A stretch of DNA of 64,000 nucleotides from Labrenzia sp. PHM005 (GTDB lineage Bacteria > Pseudomonadota > Alphaproteobacteria > Rhizobiales > Stappiaceae). A program made the translations under genes and the position numbers. The notes under the pieces are model-generated. The model ran no database searches. It saw only the letters and a program-made list of their open reading frames with translations, and was not told the DNA's origin. Below are positions 45,876 through 54,667 of the stretch, in pieces; positions within the stretch are counted from its first letter, which is position 1; each line of letters opens with the position of its first letter. The stretch covers positions 2,537,001-2,601,000 of the forward strand of contig NZ_CP041191.1 of the NCBI RefSeq assembly GCF_006517275.1, read 5' to 3'.

Positions 45876-46619
45876 TTACGCGCTGTTGCCGCCGCCAAGC
45901 AACTTCTTCAGCATATCGGCCATCGGTCCAGACTTCGGCAAGGGCGCTGGCTGGGTTTGCCGCGCCTGATGGATATGGCTTTTTTGTTTTGGCTTCGATG
46001 CCTGATCGGTTTTGGCTGAGGTTGGCTTGCCGTTCCGCCGCGCCTTTTCTGGTTCTAAAGCCAACGTGAGTTTATTGGCGAATTGGCTGTCCTTTGCCTC
46101 AGCCATCAGGCCGGCATTGTCCGCGATTTCGGTCAGAAGCGGTTCCAGCCAGTCTTGATCGGCTTTTGCGAAGTCGCCCAGAACATAATTGGACACGAGT
46201 TTCTTGTCGCCAGGATGGCCGATCCCAAGCCGCAAACGGCGGTAATCCGGACCGATATGAGCTGAAATCGACCGCAAGCCATTGTGGCCGCCATGCCCTC
46301 CGCCTTTTTTCATGCGGAATTTCGCGGGTGGCAGGTCCAACTCGTCGTAGATGACGACAATGTCTTCCGGGTCGATCTTGAAAAAGCGCATCGCTTCCCC
46401 GACCGAGCGCCCGGATTCGTTCATATAGGTCGACGGTTTGAGCAGGAGCACCTTTTCGCTGCCGAGCCGGCCTTCGGAGACCTGACCCTGAAACCGAGCC
46501 CGCCACGGCTGAAAGCCGGAATGGCGCCGATGGATTTCGTCGGCGGCCATAAAACCAATGTTGTGCCGGTTGCCAGCGTATTTTGCACCGGGATTTCCAA
46601 GGCCGACGATCAGTTTCAT
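45876..46619 (-). CDS. pth: Peptidyl-tRNA hydrolase
   Basis: About 247 residues. [19 protein letters not shown] (catalytic His), [13 protein letters not shown] and [15 protein letters not shown] are the three conserved blocks. The last ~55 residues are a low-complexity Lys/Pro/Gln-rich tail ending in [15 protein letters not shown], common in alphaproteobacterial Pth. The ATG at 46619 is likely; a GTG one codon upstream is possible. It follows rplY by 133 nt, with two hairpins in between. Confidence 0.97.
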   Translation of the reverse strand: MKLIVGLGNPGAKYAGNRHNIGFMAADEIHRRHSGFQPWRARFQGQVSEGRLGSEKVLLLKPSTYMNESGRSVGEAMRFFKIDPEDIVVIYDELDLPPAKFRMKKGGGHGGHNGLRSISAHIGPDYRRLRLGIGHPGDKKLVSNYVLGDFAKADQDWLEPLLTEIADNAGLMAEAKDSQFANKLTLALEPEKARRNGKPTSAKTDQASKPKQKSHIHQARQTQPAPLPKSGPMADMLKKLLGGGNSA

Positions 46620-46665
46620 CACGGGTCTCTGAGAGCGTTTCAGTGGCCGCAGTTTAACAGCCGAA

Positions 46666-46731
46666 AATTAAAAAGAAAAAGCAGCCGGTTTGGCTGCTTT
46701 GGGGATGCAGAAGGCGGTGCCGCCTTCTGCA
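46666..46731 (-). terminator. Tandem hairpins after rplY, distal one an intrinsic terminator
   Basis: Reading leftward from rplY, GCAGAAGGCGG / CCGCCTTCTGC (46708-46731, two-base loop) comes first, then AAAGCAGCC / GGCTGCTTT (46678-46700), whose reverse strand ends in a TTTTTCTTTTT tract. The second is a good terminator; the first, with no U-run, may stabilise or attenuate. pth lies beyond, so read-through or a second promoter supplies it. Confidence 0.8.
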
Positions 46732-46752
46732 AAATCAACGAGAAGATCAAGC

Positions 46753-47376
46753 TTATTCGCTTGCTTCTTCCTCACCGTCTTCGGAAGCTTCAGCGTCGTC
46801 CTGAGCACCGCCACCAGGAGCAGCCAGTGTTGCAACAGTGAAGTCACGGTCGGTGATGGTCGGCTGTGCGCCTTCCGGCAAAGTGGTTGCGGAAATGTGC
46901 AGCGTGTCACCGATTTCAACATTCGCCAGATCGAAGACCAGGGATTCCGGAATCGCATCTGCTGGAACGATGAGTTCGACCGTGTGGCGAACAACGTTCA
47001 GCATGCCGCCTTTTTTCAGGCCCGGGCAGGTTTCTTCGTTGATGAATGTCACCGGAATGTCGACGGTCAGTGTTGTGTCACTGGAAACGCGCAGGAAATC
47101 AACATGCAGGACATCGTCGCGCACAGGGTGCAGCTGGAAGTCCTTCGCGATGACTTTGTGCTTTTTGCCGTCAACATCGATCGTGCCGATGTGTGTCAAA
47201 AAACCACCTTTGTGCAGGGTCAAAGTGGTTTCTTTCACCGGAATGGTGATCGGCATAGCCGGTTTTTTGTCGCCGTAAATAACGGCAGGTAGAAGGCCTT
47301 CGCGACGCAGTGCCCGTGCGGCCCCCTTGCCCACACGATCCCGTGCCGACGCCTTCAGCTCATAGCTGGCAGCCAT
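46753..47376 (-). CDS. rplY: 50S ribosomal protein L25 (Ctc form)
   Basis: 207 residues of the long L25/Ctc type. [20 protein letters not shown] starts the 5S-rRNA-binding domain, [14 protein letters not shown] its hairpin, and the C-terminal domain has [19 protein letters not shown], ending in an acidic [12 protein letters not shown] tail. AGGAG lies 7 nt before the ATG. The rplY-pth order is standard in bacteria. Confidence 0.97.
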   Translation of the reverse strand: MAASYELKASARDRVGKGAARALRREGLLPAVIYGDKKPAMPITIPVKETTLTLHKGGFLTHIGTIDVDGKKHKVIAKDFQLHPVRDDVLHVDFLRVSSDTTLTVDIPVTFINEETCPGLKKGGMLNVVRHTVELIVPADAIPESLVFDLANVEIGDTLHISATTLPEGAQPTITDRDFTVATLAAPGGGAQDDAEASEDGEEEASE

Positions 47377-47689
47377 GGCAAACTCCTATAGGTATATGAT
47401 ATGGACCGGCGAACAGGCGCACCGAATTGACGATAACTTGTCCGGGATCGGTCCTTTGAACGCCTCCTCCAGGGGTGCAGGCGCGAGCGCCATATACCGG
47501 AAACTTGCCAGAAGAGCAAGTCACCTTGCGATAGCCAGTCCATTGTAATTTTTACGCAAAACACAAAGTAAATAACATCAATCAGTGATTGTTGCTTCCG
47601 TGCTGAGGAAGTTCCAGTTTTATTACTATATTCTGGGTTGAGTGAAAACAGTATTCAATCAACAAAGCGTAAAAATGTACATATGTGAT
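47377..47689. other. Gene-free divergent promoter region of rplY and the periplasmic sensor gene
   Basis: With the repeat listed next this 363-nt stretch has no gene. It must hold the promoter of rplY and of the rightward gene at 47740. The central part is AT-rich. I could not fix either promoter. Confidence 0.4.
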
Positions 47690-47735
47690 TAATCTCCGTC
47701 CGGTTGAATGACGTATCGGAACTCAACGGAGATTA
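47690..47735 (+). promoter_or_regulatory. Perfect 10-bp inverted repeat sequestering a Shine-Dalgarno
   Basis: TAATCTCCGT (47690-47699) is the exact reverse complement of ACGGAGATTA (47726-47735), which contains the GGAG Shine-Dalgarno of the gene starting at 47740. If formed, the hairpin (26-nt loop) would hide the ribosome site. A competing pairing GTTGA (47703-47707) with TCAAC (47723-47727) is possible. A repressor operator reading is less likely because the repeat overlaps the ribosome site. Mechanism is inference; no folding energy computed. Confidence 0.6.
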
Positions 47736-47739
47736 GTCC

Positions 47740-48309
47740 ATGAGAAAATTTGTGCATTCCGCTTTGTTTGTCCTCCTGGCAACGGGTGCTGCTGGGGCAA
47801 ATGACTTCCAATCCGAACTGGAAACATTGGCAAACGGTCAGATTTCCGAAATTGCCACCTCTGCCGAAGTTGTTTCCGCAGTCCAGGCCCGTAACGGTGA
47901 AACGGCCGGTTACGATCAGGCCAAAATCGATGAGCTGGACAAAACGTGGCGTGCAGAAACGGAAGCCGTTGACCAGCCCATGATCGATGCGACTTTGGAA
48001 AATGATTTGTCTGGCTATCTTGCCGATGTCCAGGACGGCAGTGATGGGTTGTTCACCGAGATCTTTGTCATGGATGCCAAAGGTCTCAATGTTGGCCAAA
48101 GTGATGTCACATCCGATTATTGGCAGGGCGACGAAGCCAAGTGGAAAGATACTTTCGGGGCTGGAGCGGGATCCGTTCACATTAGCGAGCTTGAGGAAGA
48201 CGAAAGTACACAGTTGTTGCAGAGCCAGGTCAGTGTCCCGGTGGTGGATCCGGACAGCGGCGAGCCGATCGGTGCCGTGACCTTCGGCGTGAATGTCGAA
48301 AAACTTTAA
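47740..48309 (+). CDS. Periplasmic single-domain sensor-like (PDC/Cache-type) protein
   Basis: 189 residues with a signal peptide (MRKFVHSALFVLLATGAAGA) and no other membrane segment. The mature region resembles a PDC/Cache ligand-binding unit: SGYLADVQDG, FTEIFVMDAKGLNVGQS (the strand-turn-strand around a D/N-x-G-x-N/V site), SDYWQGDEAKWKDTFGAG and PVVDPDSGEPIGAVTFGVNV, which is the classic final strand pair. Being soluble and placed before an MCP gene, it may act as a periplasmic ligand-binding partner. Its translation may be controlled by the upstream hairpin. Confidence 0.75.
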   Translation: MRKFVHSALFVLLATGAAGANDFQSELETLANGQISEIATSAEVVSAVQARNGETAGYDQAKIDELDKTWRAETEAVDQPMIDATLENDLSGYLADVQDGSDGLFTEIFVMDAKGLNVGQSDVTSDYWQGDEAKWKDTFGAGAGSVHISELEEDESTQLLQSQVSVPVVDPDSGEPIGAVTFGVNVEKL

Positions 48310-48318
48310 CTCTTAAGC

Positions 48319-48340
48319 GGCAAGGCACCTTTGCCTTGCC
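48319..48340 (+). promoter_or_regulatory. Intercistronic stem-loop
   Basis: GGCAAGGC (48319-48326) pairs with GCCTTGCC (48333-48340) between the periplasmic protein and the MCP gene. Only a CTCCTCTT run follows, so this is not a strong terminator; it may set the ratio of the two proteins. Confidence 0.6.
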
Positions 48341-48364
48341 CTCCTCTTGTCAGGAGCAGAGCCT

Positions 48365-50488
48365 TTGAAAGTCTCTCAGAAGCTGCCAGCGATCATGGTC
48401 GGAATTGCATTGTTTTGTTCAGCCGGAGTCGGTGCTGCGAGTTATATCTCCGGTGCACAATCCGTGCGGGATCTGGCGGAAGAGCGGTTGATGGGCTTGG
48501 CGGAAAGCCGCAAAGATGCCTTGGCGGATTACTTTGCTGCGAAACAGGCGTTGATAAAGGGGCATGCAACAGGCAAGGGGCTGCGTGCGGCTTATTCGGA
48601 CTTTGATAAGAATTGGGCAAAGTACGGTGACAAGGCCCAGGCGATGCTCACCAAGATATATGTCACCAACAATCCTCATCCAGTAGACCAGCGGGCGGAT
48701 CTGGTGAAAGCTGGGCGGAAGCCCTACGACAAGGCACATTCAAAACATCATCCGGCCTTACGTGAATTCGCAGTGGCCAACAGTTTCGATGAGATTCTGC
48801 TGGTGAATCTGGCAGGAGATATTATCTACACCGTCCAGAAAAAATCGGATTTTGCGCAAAACCTGAACATTGGCGACTGGAAAGAAACCGCAGCCAATAA
48901 AGCTTTTCAGGCCGCATTGAACGGGGCACCGGACCAGGCGCATATCATCGATGTGGAGGATTACGCCGCCTCTGGTGAGCCGGTTGGGTTTATGTCGGTT
49001 CCGGTGTCACTCGGATCCAAAGTGATCGGTGTTGCCGTTTATAAGACTGCTGTCTCGAAGATCAGCGGCATGCTTGGCAAATATGCAGGCCTTGGAGAGA
49101 CGGGGAATGTCTTTCTGGTCAACAGTGACGGACTGATACAGAACGACAGTTTCCGTACGCCGGACGTTTCGGAAGTCACGAGCGACCTCTTGAAAGGCAA
49201 AAGCGTTCTGCAAGTTCTTGGCACCTCTCCCAAGTTTGAAACGCTGGCAGATCTGGAAGGCCGGGAGGTGTTCGCGGCAGCGGTGCCTTTCCAGTATCTC
49301 GGCAAGGACTATGCTCTTGTCGTTGTGCAGGACACTACTGAGGTTCTGGCGCCACTGGCCAGCCTTCGCAATTGGACGCTGTTGATTGCAGCTGTCTGTG
49401 CGCTGGGCGCAGGGCTCCTCGGAGTATGGGTTTCCAAGCGGTTGTCGGACAGAATAAGTGCCCTTGCCAAGGTTATGGGGACATTGGCCGAAGGGGATGC
49501 AACGGTAGAAGTTCCGTCTCAATCGGCAAGTGACGAGATTTCACAAATGGCAGATACTGTCATTGTCTTCCGCGAAAATGCCTTGGAACGCGAGCGGCTC
49601 GAGTTGGAGCAAAATCAAAATCAAAGAGCCCGGGAAGAGCAGACGCAAAAAGTTTCTGAGCTGATCGAAGGCTTCCGAGGTGAAGTTGAGCAAATGCTGG
49701 ATACGGTTGTTGAAAACAACAATCAGATGCAGGCTGCTGCGGAAGGTCTCAACGGGATTGCAGATGAAACTTCGGGTGAAGCGACAAACGCTTCTGCTGC
49801 TTCCGAGCAAGCATCGGCAAACGTTCAGACTGTCGCATCGGCCTCGGAAGAATTATCAGCTTCTATTCAGGAAATTGGCCGCCAGGTCGACAGCACAACC
49901 GAAATCATTCGCGGGGCTCTCGGTTCGGCGCAGGAAACCAACGAACGCATCGGCGGTTTGGCTCAACTTGCTCAAAACATCGGGGATGTCGTCAATCTAA
50001 TCTCGGACATTGCCGAACAAACCAACTTGCTTGCGCTCAATGCTACGATTGAGGCTGCGCGCGCCGGCGAGGCTGGGCGCGGGTTTGCGGTCGTTGCATC
50101 TGAGGTCAAAGAACTTGCGACGCAAACGGCAAAGGCGACCGAGCAGATTGAATCCCAAGTGTCTGAAGTTCAGGCGGCCACGAAAGATGCAGTGTCTGCA
50201 ATCGCCACAATTGCCGAGACAATGGCAACAGTGGACAGCTACACCGATAACATTGCTGTGGCAGTCCAGGAGCAGGGGCAGGCCACCACTGAAATTTCAG
50301 CAAATGTCCAGGAGGCTGCACAAGGTACACGCACTGTCGCTGGCTCCATGGTGACCATTAGCGACAAGTCACAGATCACCAGTTCATCTGCAGCAGACGT
50401 TCTTCGGGCTTCCACAGATGTTGCGGAAAAAACAGATGTCTTGAGAGGAACGGTTGACCGTTTCTTGAAAGCGGTTGCGGCGGCATAA
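48365..50488 (+). CDS. Methyl-accepting chemotaxis protein with large periplasmic sensor
   Basis: About 707 residues from a TTG at 48365, 8 nt after CAGGAG. Helix 1 (about 8-30), a ~310-residue periplasmic sensor with Cache-type features ([36 protein letters not shown]), helix 2 ([20 protein letters not shown]), a HAMP domain ([20 protein letters not shown]) and the signalling domain with tip [20 protein letters not shown]. It is encoded 55 nt after the periplasmic sensor protein and may share its ligand. Confidence 0.93.
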   Translation: MKVSQKLPAIMVGIALFCSAGVGAASYISGAQSVRDLAEERLMGLAESRKDALADYFAAKQALIKGHATGKGLRAAYSDFDKNWAKYGDKAQAMLTKIYVTNNPHPVDQRADLVKAGRKPYDKAHSKHHPALREFAVANSFDEILLVNLAGDIIYTVQKKSDFAQNLNIGDWKETAANKAFQAALNGAPDQAHIIDVEDYAASGEPVGFMSVPVSLGSKVIGVAVYKTAVSKISGMLGKYAGLGETGNVFLVNSDGLIQNDSFRTPDVSEVTSDLLKGKSVLQVLGTSPKFETLADLEGREVFAAAVPFQYLGKDYALVVVQDTTEVLAPLASLRNWTLLIAAVCALGAGLLGVWVSKRLSDRISALAKVMGTLAEGDATVEVPSQSASDEISQMADTVIVFRENALERERLELEQNQNQRAREEQTQKVSELIEGFRGEVEQMLDTVVENNNQMQAAAEGLNGIADETSGEATNASAASEQASANVQTVASASEELSASIQEIGRQVDSTTEIIRGALGSAQETNERIGGLAQLAQNIGDVVNLISDIAEQTNLLALNATIEAARAGEAGRGFAVVASEVKELATQTAKATEQIESQVSEVQAATKDAVSAIATIAETMATVDSYTDNIAVAVQEQGQATTEISANVQEAAQGTRTVAGSMVTISDKSQITSSSAADVLRASTDVAEKTDVLRGTVDRFLKAVAAA

Positions 50489-50508
50489 GCTGATCACGGT
50501 TGCCAGGT

Positions 50509-51198
50509 TCAGCCACCCGGCAACCGGCGGGATGTGTCTTCCAGATAGTCCGGATCAGCCTTTTTCGCAAAAGACGCCCGCCAGGGTGCTGCGAGTTCCG
50601 GCAAGTTCGCCAATGCCAAGGCTGTGGCACTGTCCAGCCTCGGGTTGAAGCGGGCCATAATCACGTTGCGCAGGTTCCAGTCCGGGCAAGGGCGTTCGAC
50701 AAGCGTCATCGCCGCGCCTTCCTGGATATGGCCGGTTTGCAAGACGCGGTAATACCAGCCTGTCTTACCTGTTTTTTGGAAGTTGGCGGCGAGAGCCGGA
50801 TTGGACGTATGCAGGTTGAGTTTCCAGCAAGGCTGGCGGCCTTGAGCAATCTGGAGGCGGACCGAACCCACAGCAAACACGTCGCCAATACAAAGATCAG
50901 CCTCGGTGAACCCGTGCGAAGAGATGTTTTCACCGAATGTCCCGGGCTCGTAGGCGAAGCCGTCTGTGCCAAAAAGTTCCGCCCAGTCGGCGTAGTGTTC
51001 CGAAGGATAATGGTGCAGAGCCTTCTCCGGGCCGCCGTGAACTTCCAGATCGGCCTGTTGGTCGTCAGAAATGCCGGTTTCCGTCACAAAAACCGATCCG
51101 CCAACCCGGTTTTTGCGGATCGCAGACGGCGCTTTTCCGTCCCAACGCTGTTCCGGTTTTCCGGTATAAAGTCCGAGGATCTCTGCGGCTGTCGTCAT
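50509..51198 (-). CDS. MOSC-domain protein (YiiM-like)
   Basis: About 229 residues from the ATG at 51198 (GGAAG upstream). DLEVHGGPEKALHHYPSEHY is the conserved MOSC N-terminal block, YEPGTFGENI follows, and the cysteine of QGRQPCWKLN is the residue expected to bind the Mo-S ligand. MOSC proteins take part in molybdenum cofactor sulfur handling or detoxify N-hydroxylated bases (YiiM). It overlaps the MarR gene by 4 nt, so the two are one operon. Confidence 0.92.
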   Translation of the reverse strand: MTTAAEILGLYTGKPEQRWDGKAPSAIRKNRVGGSVFVTETGISDDQQADLEVHGGPEKALHHYPSEHYADWAELFGTDGFAYEPGTFGENISSHGFTEADLCIGDVFAVGSVRLQIAQGRQPCWKLNLHTSNPALAANFQKTGKTGWYYRVLQTGHIQEGAAMTLVERPCPDWNLRNVIMARFNPRLDSATALALANLPELAAPWRASFAKKADPDYLEDTSRRLPGG

Positions 51199-51764
51199 GT
51201 CGTTGCTTCCTGCTTGGCAGCGTGTTCGTGGCAAATCTCGTTTATTTCAGACGATTTCAAGGTCACCTCTAACAGCTGGCAGTACTGGCCTGAAGCGGTT
51301 TCCTGGTGGTGTCTGCAGTCTTTGCAAAGGCCAAAGGACTTTCCGCCACGCTGGTCAAGAAGCTGACGGACCAACGCGCTTAAACCATCCTGCAGAGCAA
51401 TCGCCTTTTCCATCGAAAGTCCCGCGATTGCGTCCTCCATAGCCGACTGTGTTTCCAGCATCTTTAGGCCGGGGAGCGTGAGGTCATAGCGGATACTGCG
51501 TTTGTCTTCCGGCAGCCGTGTCTCGGCAATCAGGTCCTTCCGGGCCAGCGCTTTCAAGGTCTGCGAAGCGGTTCCGCGCGTAGTCGCAAGATAATCGGCG
51601 ACATGGGACGGCGCCCGGGAAAACTTGTTTGCCCGGCCGAGATAGGCCAGCGCAGCATATTGCGACGGATTGAGCGGGCCATTCCATTCTTCAGCAGCGT
51701 TCAGGCGGCCTAGCCGGTCAATCAGGTCTGCAATGAGGCGGCTTTGTCGTTGGGGGTTCAGCAT
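51195..51764 (-). CDS. MarR-family regulator with C-terminal Cys-rich motif
   Basis: 189 residues: a MarR winged helix (HVADYLATTRGTASQTLKAL recognition region, then RLPEDKRSIRYDLTLPG wing) followed by a ~50-residue C-terminal tail with four cysteines and two histidines: C147-x2-C150, C162 and C178, in LCKDCRHHQ, GQYCQLLE and NEICHEH. Such spacing could bind zinc or an Fe-S cluster, making the regulator redox- or metal-responsive. There is no Shine-Dalgarno before the ATG, in line with the predicted leaderless transcript (see the promoter entry). Confidence 0.85.
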   Translation of the reverse strand: MLNPQRQSRLIADLIDRLGRLNAAEEWNGPLNPSQYAALAYLGRANKFSRAPSHVADYLATTRGTASQTLKALARKDLIAETRLPEDKRSIRYDLTLPGLKMLETQSAMEDAIAGLSMEKAIALQDGLSALVRQLLDQRGGKSFGLCKDCRHHQETASGQYCQLLEVTLKSSEINEICHEHAAKQEATT

Positions 51765-51770
51765 GGAAGT

Positions 51771-51822
51771 TTTATAGCGAGTCGAAATTAAACTTGCAAT
51801 AATAGCGACTCGCTATTATTAG
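51771..51822. promoter_or_regulatory. Divergent promoters sharing one -35 box, with two MarR-type operators
   Basis: TTGCAA at 51794-51799 is its own reverse complement. Leftward it reads TTGCAA, 17 nt, TATAAA (51776-51771), a strong promoter for marR whose start point would fall at the marR ATG. Rightward it reads TTGCAA, 17 nt, TATTAG (51817-51822) for the gene at 51852. A perfect 23-bp palindrome AATAATAGCGA-C-TCGCTATTATT (51798-51820) lies between the rightward -35 and -10; an imperfect copy (8 of 11 matches) centred at 51781 covers the leftward spacer and -10. Autorepression and repression of the divergent gene are the natural reading. Confidence 0.75.
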
Positions 51823-51851
51823 GTTGGCTTCTTTCAACAAGGAGAACATCC

Positions 51852-52610
51852 ATGCTTAAGAAACTTCTTGGCGGCCTGGTTTCCGTACTGGTTCCTGCAA
51901 CGGCGTTTGCAGGCGGAGATCATAGCGGCCACGCGATCCATCAACACGGCGCGGTCTTGTCGAGTGAAAATGTCGAGATCGACCAAAACTACGATATCCT
52001 GGCAGCACACGTGCACCGGAGCGGGCGAATTGTGACGTTTCACATGACGCTGAAAGGAACGGCCGGTGCAACGGTTCCTGAACCGGCCGGCCAGCTCGCG
52101 GGTGCCCCGGTTGAGGCCTATGTCTGGCCGACATCGCTGAAGCCGGACGCTGTGGGATTTGAAAGTGAAGATGGCATTTTGGCGTTGGTTGCCACGTCCC
52201 ATCCCGACTTCGATGATACGCCACTTTTTGATGAGGACGGGGATGGCGATGCCGGGAACGATGGCGCCAAATGGCATTCCCATTGGGTCGTGCTAACGCC
52301 CAATGAAGCATGCGGAGCCGGGACCTTGTCTGTGAAGGATATTCCGGATGGTGTTTCACCAAAAATGCCAGCCACCTGGCCCGGATTGCCGATCTACATC
52401 GATAGCCCGGGCTATTCTCCGGTGCTTTCAGGTGAGGAGATCACAATCAATGTCAGCTTTGATGATCCGGCCATCGCCAGCGGAATGTCTTATGACGGCG
52501 TGACGTCCGCCCTACGGGTTAATCAGAACATCCACGCGCCATTGCTCTGCGTCGTTGATGTCTTTGATGTTGCATCTGGAGATCTCAGCCTTCCAGGAAA
52601 GCTGAACTGA
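51852..52610 (+). CDS. Periplasmic His-rich protein with acidic loop, unknown function
   Basis: 252 residues with a signal peptide (LLGGLVSVLVPATAFAGG). Right after cleavage comes GDHSGHAIHQHGA, a cluster of four histidines likely to bind metal; later DEDGDGDAGNDGAKWHSHW resembles an acidic Ca-type loop next to two more histidines. Two cysteines (EACGAG and LLCVVD) could pair. AAGGAG precedes the ATG. It is divergent from the Cys4 MarR regulator and MOSC gene, suggesting control by metal or oxidative state. No named family recognised. Confidence 0.65.
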   Translation: MLKKLLGGLVSVLVPATAFAGGDHSGHAIHQHGAVLSSENVEIDQNYDILAAHVHRSGRIVTFHMTLKGTAGATVPEPAGQLAGAPVEAYVWPTSLKPDAVGFESEDGILALVATSHPDFDDTPLFDEDGDGDAGNDGAKWHSHWVVLTPNEACGAGTLSVKDIPDGVSPKMPATWPGLPIYIDSPGYSPVLSGEEITINVSFDDPAIASGMSYDGVTSALRVNQNIHAPLLCVVDVFDVASGDLSLPGKLN

Positions 52611-52633
52611 AAATCGCGGCCATGGCTGCAAAC

Positions 52634-52660
52634 AAAAAAAGCGCCGGCATGGCCGGCGCT
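52634..52660 (-). terminator. Intrinsic terminator of prs
   Basis: AGCGCCGGC / GCCGGCGCT with ATG loop; the reverse strand continues into TTTTTTT. On the plus strand the same stem may also end the His-rich gene (short TTT only). Confidence 0.88.
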
Positions 52661-52685
52661 TTGACGTCTTCTGTGATCCAGAAAA

Positions 52686-53618
52686 TTAATTGAACAGACT
52701 GGAAACTGATTTTTCCAAGGCTGTGCGGTTGATCGCTTCGCCCATCAGCGGCGCGATGGAGATCGCCCGGATGTTCGGCGCAGCGGTGATCGCAGCGGTC
52801 GGCTCGATGGAATTGGTAATTACCAGCTCCTTCAGCTTGGACGAAGTCACACGCGCAACCGCGCCGCCAGACAAAACACCGTGGGTAATGTAGGCGGTCA
52901 CCGACTTGGCGCCCTTGGCGAGGAGCGCATCAGCTGCGTTGCAGAGCGTGCCGCCACTGTCGACGATGTCATCCACCAGAATGCAATCGTAGCCATTCAC
53001 ATCGCCGATGATGTTCATGACTTCCGATTCTCCAGGCTTGTCGCGGCGTTTGTCGACGATGGAGAGTGGCGCCTCAATGCGCTTGGCCAGCGCTCGGGCG
53101 CGAACCACACCGCCAACATCCGGAGAGACGACCATTACATTGTCGGTCGCGTAGCGCTCCTTGATGTCTCGGGTCATCACCGGGGCTGCAAACAGGTTGT
53201 CGGTGGGAATGTCGAAGAAACCCTGTATCTGCCCAGCGTGAAGATCCAGCGTCAAGACGCGATCTGCACCGGCCTCAGTGATCAGATTGGCCACTAATTT
53301 TGCGGAAATCGGTGTCCGGCCGGAGGCGCGGCGATCCTGACGGGCATAGCCGAAATAAGGGATCACGGCCGTGATCCGGCGGGCCGAGGACCGGCGAAGC
53401 GCATCAATAATGATCAAGAGCTCCATCAAATGGTCGTTGGCCGGATAGCTGGTGGGCTGGACGACAAAGACGTCCTCACCGCGTACGTTTTCCTGGATTT
53501 CTACGAAGATTTCCTGGTCGGCAAAGCGCCGGACCTGGCATTTGGCCAATGGTACATCCAAATATTTGGAGATTTCCTCAGCCAGGGCTCGGTTGGAGTT
53601 GCCCGCGACGATCTTCAT
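52686..53618 (-). CDS. prs: Ribose-phosphate pyrophosphokinase
   Basis: 310 residues from the ATG at 53618 (AAGGA upstream; a TTG three codons earlier has none), the standard length. [32 protein letters not shown] (ATP loop), [15 protein letters not shown] and the PRPP motif [13 protein letters not shown] are all present. It makes PRPP from ribose-5-phosphate and ATP, supplying apt and other transferases. Confidence 0.97.
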   Translation of the reverse strand: MKIVAGNSNRALAEEISKYLDVPLAKCQVRRFADQEIFVEIQENVRGEDVFVVQPTSYPANDHLMELLIIIDALRRSSARRITAVIPYFGYARQDRRASGRTPISAKLVANLITEAGADRVLTLDLHAGQIQGFFDIPTDNLFAAPVMTRDIKERYATDNVMVVSPDVGGVVRARALAKRIEAPLSIVDKRRDKPGESEVMNIIGDVNGYDCILVDDIVDSGGTLCNAADALLAKGAKSVTAYITHGVLSGGAVARVTSSKLKELVITNSIEPTAAITAAPNIRAISIAPLMGEAINRTALEKSVSSLFN

Positions 53619-53778
53619 AAGCCGCAAGTCCTTCTGGTGCGGAGCCGGGTCTATTGGGCCAAGGTGGCCGGATAAACACGCGGTTGGAGCCTAAGTCGTT
53701 CAAGGTGCCTCTTGCCTGGACTTTTGCTAAAAAACCTCGGCAGGCGGCGGCGTTGTAACAATCAACCGGTCAGACGAC

Positions 53779-53811
53779 AACCGCGCTATTGGAGTCTGGC
53801 GCGGTTTTTTT
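53779..53811 (+). terminator. Orphan rightward intrinsic terminator
   Basis: AACCGCGC (53779-53786) / GCGCGGTT (53799-53806) with 12-nt loop and a run TTTTTTT. There is no plus-strand gene upstream for about 1.1 kb (prs is on the other strand), and no gene downstream on this strand. It could end a small RNA or an antisense transcript starting near prs; for the leftward lipoprotein gene the U-run is on the wrong side. Confidence 0.6.
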
Positions 53812-53855
53812 CGTTTTTATGACGAACAAGGTGCTTGAACCGTTTCAATAGGTTC

Positions 53856-54377
53856 TTATTGGTTGAGCCAGGCCTTGATTTCCACCACAGATCGTTCCGC
53901 GATGCGCGAAAGCACGTCGGATGAGGCGCCCGTCCATGGATCTCCCGTTGATCCTCCCGTCTCCTCCGTGCCAGAGATTCGCTTCAGGCGGCGTCCCGAT
54001 CTGTCGACAACATCAAACACATAAAAGATGGTGCCCTGGCCGGGCTGTCCTGTTGCTGCCAGGTAGCCATTGACCCGGTAGGTGGCGTCGGCGCCGACAC
54101 GCCTGACCAACTTGAGGCCCTGAGTGGCCGCTTTTGCGCCGATTTCGGATGACAATTCATCCGCTATGTTTCCGGGCGCGCCCGTGAACGGTTCGAAGGC
54201 GAAAGTCACGCCCTGTTCCTGATCAATCTCCTGGATGAATTGTGGAGCAGTTGGCGTTGCAGATATCGCTGATGGCGGCTGAGGCGATCCTTGGCAAGCT
54301 GCCAGGCCAATCAACAAAAGAAGACCGCCCGCGGCCTTAAAAAGGTTTGCTTGAGCAATTGAGATTCTTTTGCACAT
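53856..54377 (-). CDS. Predicted lipoprotein, unknown function
   Basis: 173 residues. The N-terminal hydrophobic segment ends in LLLLIGLAACQG, a lipobox with the acylated cysteine at about residue 28. The mature part has FEPFTGAPGNIADELSSEIG and YRVNGYLAATGQPGQGTIFY. The alternation of strands and a helix suggests a small periplasmic lipoprotein of the outer or inner membrane. I recognise no family. lgt, which acylates such proteins, is encoded 2.2 kb away on the same strand. Confidence 0.7.
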   Translation of the reverse strand: MCKRISIAQANLFKAAGGLLLLIGLAACQGSPQPPSAISATPTAPQFIQEIDQEQGVTFAFEPFTGAPGNIADELSSEIGAKAATQGLKLVRRVGADATYRVNGYLAATGQPGQGTIFYVFDVVDRSGRRLKRISGTEETGGSTGDPWTGASSDVLSRIAERSVVEIKAWLNQ

Positions 54378-54667
54378 GAAGACGGTTGGCCTGATTTATG
54401 TAATTTACGAGAGAGTCGGTTGCCCGGAAAACCCGGAATCCCGCTCAGATCGGGTTCTGGTTTAGCCCGACTTGCGCGGCAGGTCGAGAGGGATGGTGGA
54501 TAAGCAGGGTTTTTGGACCTTGGGTTTTTATCCTGATCGACCCTTTCTTTCGAAAAATGAGTCTTTTGGCCAGCGCCAGTGTCGAGGAATTCGGGTGAAA
54601 CGGCAGGAGAACCATGAGCCTCGATGATCTCTTATTGTTGCGGCCTTTCTGGCGTTTGGGAACAAAC

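Noticed and set aside
46708..46731. GCAGAAGGCGG inverted repeat as a stand-alone repeat element (REP-like)
   Set aside because: Seen only once in the window and adjacent to a terminator, so it is treated as part of the rplY 3' end.
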